Part shown: one piece after another, positions 23,269 through 25,663 of the stretch
Layout: every line of letters starts with the position of its first letter
Numbering within the stretch: the first letter of the stretch is position 1
Origin: an uncultured Eubacteriales bacterium
Lineage (GTDB): Bacteria; Bacillota; Clostridia; Oscillospirales; Acutalibacteraceae
Direction: 5' to 3'
Length of the DNA stretch: 25,663 bases
Assembly (NCBI GenBank): GCA_910580045.1
Contig: CAJTXF010000022.1
Span: 1 to 25,663 of the forward strand
The notes under the pieces: generated by a model
Told to the model about the DNA's origin: nothing
Database searches by the model: none
Seen by the model: the letters and a program-made list of their open reading frames with translations, nothing else
Translations under genes and position numbers: made by a program

Positions 23269-24132
23269 ATGTTCATACAATCGATTCTTGACCTCTTTGG
23301 CTTTGCCACAGAAACAAGCTACAACTTCCTGACCCACGACCTGACTGCCTTTGCCCCCAACGTGGCGCTGACTATGGAGAACATCAACAACGGCTTGCAG
23401 GCGTTCTCCTACGCCCTGCTGGTGATTCTCACCCTCTGGAACGTGGTACGCACCGCCGGTTCCTATGTGGAGCTGAAACGCCCGGAGCACGTCTTTAAGC
23501 TGTTTGTCCGGTTCATCCTTTCCAAGTACGCCATAGGCGTGGCCTGGAAACTGGTAAATGGGATATTTGCCATCACCGGGGCGCTCATTACCAAGGTATT
23601 CACCACCAGCGGCCTGACGGACGGGAATATGTGGGCAGGCGTTACGGCCCCCAACTTTGACGATACCGGCATACTCAAAATTATAACAAACCTTATGGCG
23701 GTTATCAATCCCCTGTCGCAGATCCCCTCGCTCCTGCTGGGGCTGATTGGCTTTATCGTGGCAGTGGTGCTTTCTGTGACCCTGCTGCTGACAGTAATCG
23801 GGAGATTTTTTAAGATATATTTATTCGCGGCACTGTCCCCTCTCCCCCTGGCAACCTTCGGCTCGGAATCCACCCACTCCATTGGGCAGAACTTCCTAAA
23901 GTCCTTTGCCGGGGTGAGCTTGGAGGGCCTGACCGTGGGGCTCTCCCTAATTGTGTTTTCGGCCTACTGTCAGTCCCCAGTCATAGACTTTTCCGGGCTG
24001 GGTATCTTTAGCTGGATTGGGGACGCAGCGGAAGAAATGGCCTATATGTACAGCCTGATTTTCAATATGCTCCTGCTGCTGGGCATCATCAAGGGAGCCG
24101 ACCAAGTGACCCACCGTATATTTGGAATATAA
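23269..24132 (+). CDS. VirB6/TrbL-like polytopic membrane protein (287 aa)
   Basis: Channel component of the conjugative type IV secretion system. Hydrophobic segments are near residues 43-62, 79-108 (possibly two), 152-175, 178-197, 212-235 and 262-280, which fits the 5-7 helix VirB6/TrbL plan. Polar stretches TTSGLTDGNMWAGVTAPNFDD (about 111-131, first 20 residues being the core) and the loop after GSESTHS probably lie outside the bilayer. The family in these ICEs is usually annotated TrbL or CD0411-like. ATG 23269 follows AGAAAGGAAAAAGG. It lies 65 bases after the pilin gene with nothing clear in the gap. The stop is 14 bases before the PrgI gene. Confidence 0.85.
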   Translation: MFIQSILDLFGFATETSYNFLTHDLTAFAPNVALTMENINNGLQAFSYALLVILTLWNVVRTAGSYVELKRPEHVFKLFVRFILSKYAIGVAWKLVNGIFAITGALITKVFTTSGLTDGNMWAGVTAPNFDDTGILKIITNLMAVINPLSQIPSLLLGLIGFIVAVVLSVTLLLTVIGRFFKIYLFAALSPLPLATFGSESTHSIGQNFLKSFAGVSLEGLTVGLSLIVFSAYCQSPVIDFSGLGIFSWIGDAAEEMAYMYSLIFNMLLLLGIIKGADQVTHRIFGI

Positions 24133-24146
24133 AGGGGTGAAATAAA

Positions 24147-24533
24147 TTGGCAAAAAGTATGCAAATCAAGTCGAATCAGGATGTGCGGGAGTACAAGGAG
24201 GTGGTCTACTTCGGTATGACCCTCCGGCAGCTTATTTTCTCCGCTTTGGCCGGGGCCGCTGCCCTGGGGGTGTACCTGCTATGCAGCCGCAGGATGTCCA
24301 TGGAGGCCGTGAGCTGGCTGTGCGTGGCAGCGGCTGTGCCCTTTGGGGCCTTTGGGTTTGTGCGCTGGCATGGGATGCCCTTTGAGCGCATGGTAGGGGT
24401 TTACATCCGCTCCCGGCTGGTGCTGAACAGGCCCCTCTTTTTCCGGCCCGACAACCCGCTCCGGCAAGCCGTACAGACAAACTCTACCAAGAAAGGAAAG
24501 GTGATGAAATGCTCCAAAGCGAAAAGAAGATGA
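24147..24533 (+). CDS. PrgI family protein, VirB3-like (128 aa)
   Basis: Small membrane protein of the PrgI family, the Gram-positive counterpart of VirB3, which works beside VirB4. A polar N-terminus (QIKSNQDVREYKEVVYFGMTLRQL; the YKE and F(G/W)xxxRQ pattern is typical) precedes two membrane helices, IFSALAGAAALGVYLLCS and WLCVAAAVPFGAFGFVRW, then the family end GMPFERMVGVYIRSRLVLNRPLFF (key parts: G.PFE, R..L..P). The start is TTG at 24147, supported by AAAGGGGTGA at 24131-24140; the first ATG at 24159 is too distant. Its basic tail overlaps the VirB4 gene by 25 bases. Confidence 0.9.
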   Translation: MAKSMQIKSNQDVREYKEVVYFGMTLRQLIFSALAGAAALGVYLLCSRRMSMEAVSWLCVAAAVPFGAFGFVRWHGMPFERMVGVYIRSRLVLNRPLFFRPDNPLRQAVQTNSTKKGKVMKCSKAKRR

Positions 24534-25663
24534 AAGCCCGGCACCGGGAAAAGAACTACTTCAAGCGTCCCCGCTCCACCCAGGATTTGATTCCCGTGGA
24601 CACCGTGTACCCGGACGGGATGTTCCTCTCCAATGGCAGCATCTATTCCAGGACCTACCGTTTCTCGGATATCAACTACCAGATAGCCGGTCAATCGGAG
24701 AAAGAGGGCATCATCCGGGATATGCGGGCGCTGGCTAAGGGCTGCACCCCCGGCGAGATGTCCCAAATCACCATTATCAACCGGCACATCAACCGGGAAC
24801 TGCTGGAACGGCTGCAATACCCGACTGCCGGGGACGGCCTGGACGAGCTGCGCGGGGAAATGAATGGGATTCTGGAAAGCCAGGCCGGGCGGGGCACCGG
24901 CATCATTCAGGAGCGGTACTTTACCGCCTCTGTCAGCAAGTCCACGCCCAAAGAGGCCGGGATACACTTTGACAGAGTGGGCACAGAACTGGCCCTGGGC
25001 TTTGCCAACATGGGCTCCAAGCTGGCCCCGGTTGACCTGTCCGGGCGGCTGCGCATCCTCCACGACTTCTACCGTCCCGGCGATGAAAACTACTGGCACT
25101 TTGACTTTGAGGACAAGCGGCGCAAAAAGCACAGCTTTAAGGACAGCATTGCCCCCATGAGTTTTCTGCCCGCCCCCGACTACTTCAAAATCGGCTCACG
25201 CTACGTCCGTGTACTGGCTATGACTGAGTACGCTAGTTGGATTTACGATGATACGGTCAAGGAGCTTATCAACCTGGACACAGAGATGATTCTTTCCGTG
25301 AACTTCCTGCCTGTGCCCACGGAGGAGGCTGTGAAATACTACACCCAAAAGCTGGATTCCCTGGAGGCCAATTCCATGCGATTTCAGCAAAAACAGCTCC
25401 AACGGATGCAGATAGCCAGCCCGGAGCCCTATAACTTCCGCAAGGACAGGGACGCTATCACGGACAGCCTGAATGACATTATTCAGAAAGACTTGGGGCT
25501 GGTGGTGGCAACTGTCACCCTGGCCCATATGGCGGATTCCCTGGAGCAGCTTGATTCCGACACGGAGCTTATCCGCAATGTCACCAGGGGCAAAAACTGC
25601 GAGTTTAATATCTGCACCGAGCAGCAGCTTGACGCGCTCAACACGGTCCTGCCCTATGGCCTG
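24509..25663 (+). CDS. virB4: VirB4-type conjugation ATPase, N-terminal 385 codons (3' cut by window edge)
   Basis: N-terminal part of the VirB4/TraE-type ATPase that powers the channel. The basic start (MLQSEKKMKARHREKNYFKR) leads to STQDLIPVDTVYPDGMFLSNG, typical of Tn1549-like VirB4, and then the CagE/VirB4 N-terminal domain with RYVRVLAMTEYASWIYDDTVKE (YVRVL...YPxxI/WIYDD style), INLDTEMILSVNFLPV, and LNDIIQKDLGLVVATVTLAHMA. The Walker boxes lie beyond the window. ATG 24509 sits after GAAAGGAAAGG and inside the PrgI gene. The frame is open to the last base, exactly 385 codons. No damage is seen. Confidence 0.92.
   Translation, partial: MLQSEKKMKARHREKNYFKRPRSTQDLIPVDTVYPDGMFLSNGSIYSRTYRFSDINYQIAGQSEKEGIIRDMRALAKGCTPGEMSQITIINRHINRELLERLQYPTAGDGLDELRGEMNGILESQAGRGTGIIQERYFTASVSKSTPKEAGIHFDRVGTELALGFANMGSKLAPVDLSGRLRILHDFYRPGDENYWHFDFEDKRRKKHSFKDSIAPMSFLPAPDYFKIGSRYVRVLAMTEYASWIYDDTVKELINLDTEMILSVNFLPVPTEEAVKYYTQKLDSLEANSMRFQQKQLQRMQIASPEPYNFRKDRDAITDSLNDIIQKDLGLVVATVTLAHMADSLEQLDSDTELIRNVTRGKNCEFNICTEQQLDALNTVLPYGL

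Noticed and set aside
1..25663. Integrase, excisionase, att sites, CRISPR arrays, tRNA or rRNA genes, antibiotic resistance genes
   Set aside because: I looked for them and saw none; the ICE assignment rests on the replication and transfer genes alone.

Overview
The window is an internal segment of an integrative and conjugative element (ICE) of the Tn1549 / Tn916-superfamily type found in gut Clostridia (Lachnospiraceae/Oscillospiraceae). I infer this from the order of transfer genes: MobC-like protein, MobP-type relaxase, PcfB/DUF3801, ArdC-like protein, VirD4 coupling protein, VirB2-like pilin, VirB6/TrbL-like protein, PrgI, VirB4. Supporting signs are a RepA_N/DUF6017 replication initiator, a giant N6-methylase/SNF2-helicase polyvalent protein, DUF3848/3849 and DUF6103 proteins, Gram-positive style AGGAGG ribosome sites, and fairly GC-rich sequence with lower-GC patches. 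All supported genes are on the + strand and tightly packed, often with ATGA/GTGA or longer overlaps. No integrase, excisionase, att site, rRNA, tRNA, CRISPR array or insertion sequence is visible, and both window edges cut genes, so the element continues on both sides.

Layout. (1) 1-4679, accessory and polyvalent block: the tail of an unknown gene, a small conserved-looking protein, a C5-cytosine DNA methyltransferase whose motifs run IV-X then I-III (a circular permutation), a 682-aa protein with an HEWWH zincin motif, and an unknown 252-aa protein. (2) 4682-6474, replication and regulation: a RepA_N initiator with iteron-like palindromic repeats inside its own gene, an ArpU-like putative regulator, a terminator-like hairpin and a 42-aa ORF. 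(3) 6488-16129: one 3213-aa protein with an ArdC-like N-terminus, a long chain of large-polyvalent-protein modules, an N6-methylase fold and an SNF2 helicase. A complete tnpV-like gene (116 codons, own ribosome site) lies inside it in the +1 frame. (4) 16130-17590: a helically phased 11-bp repeat array over a candidate promoter, terminators, DUF3848/3849 and DUF6103 genes, and a hairpin-rich non-coding stretch likely to contain oriT. (5) 17600-25663, transfer operon: relaxosome, coupling protein, and type IV secretion channel genes up to the first 385 codons of VirB4.

How they work together (inference from family knowledge). RepA may allow the excised circle to replicate. The MobC-like protein and relaxase nick oriT and lead one strand to the VirD4 ATPase, with the PcfB-like protein helping to bridge them. 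The VirB2/VirB6/PrgI/VirB4 genes build the channel. The methyltransferase, the ArdC-like modules and the giant methylase-helicase are plausibly establishment or anti-restriction factors that act on incoming DNA. At least four intrinsic-terminator-like hairpins lie between co-directional genes and only one gap shows a reasonable sigma-A promoter, so read-through control or antitermination is worth considering.
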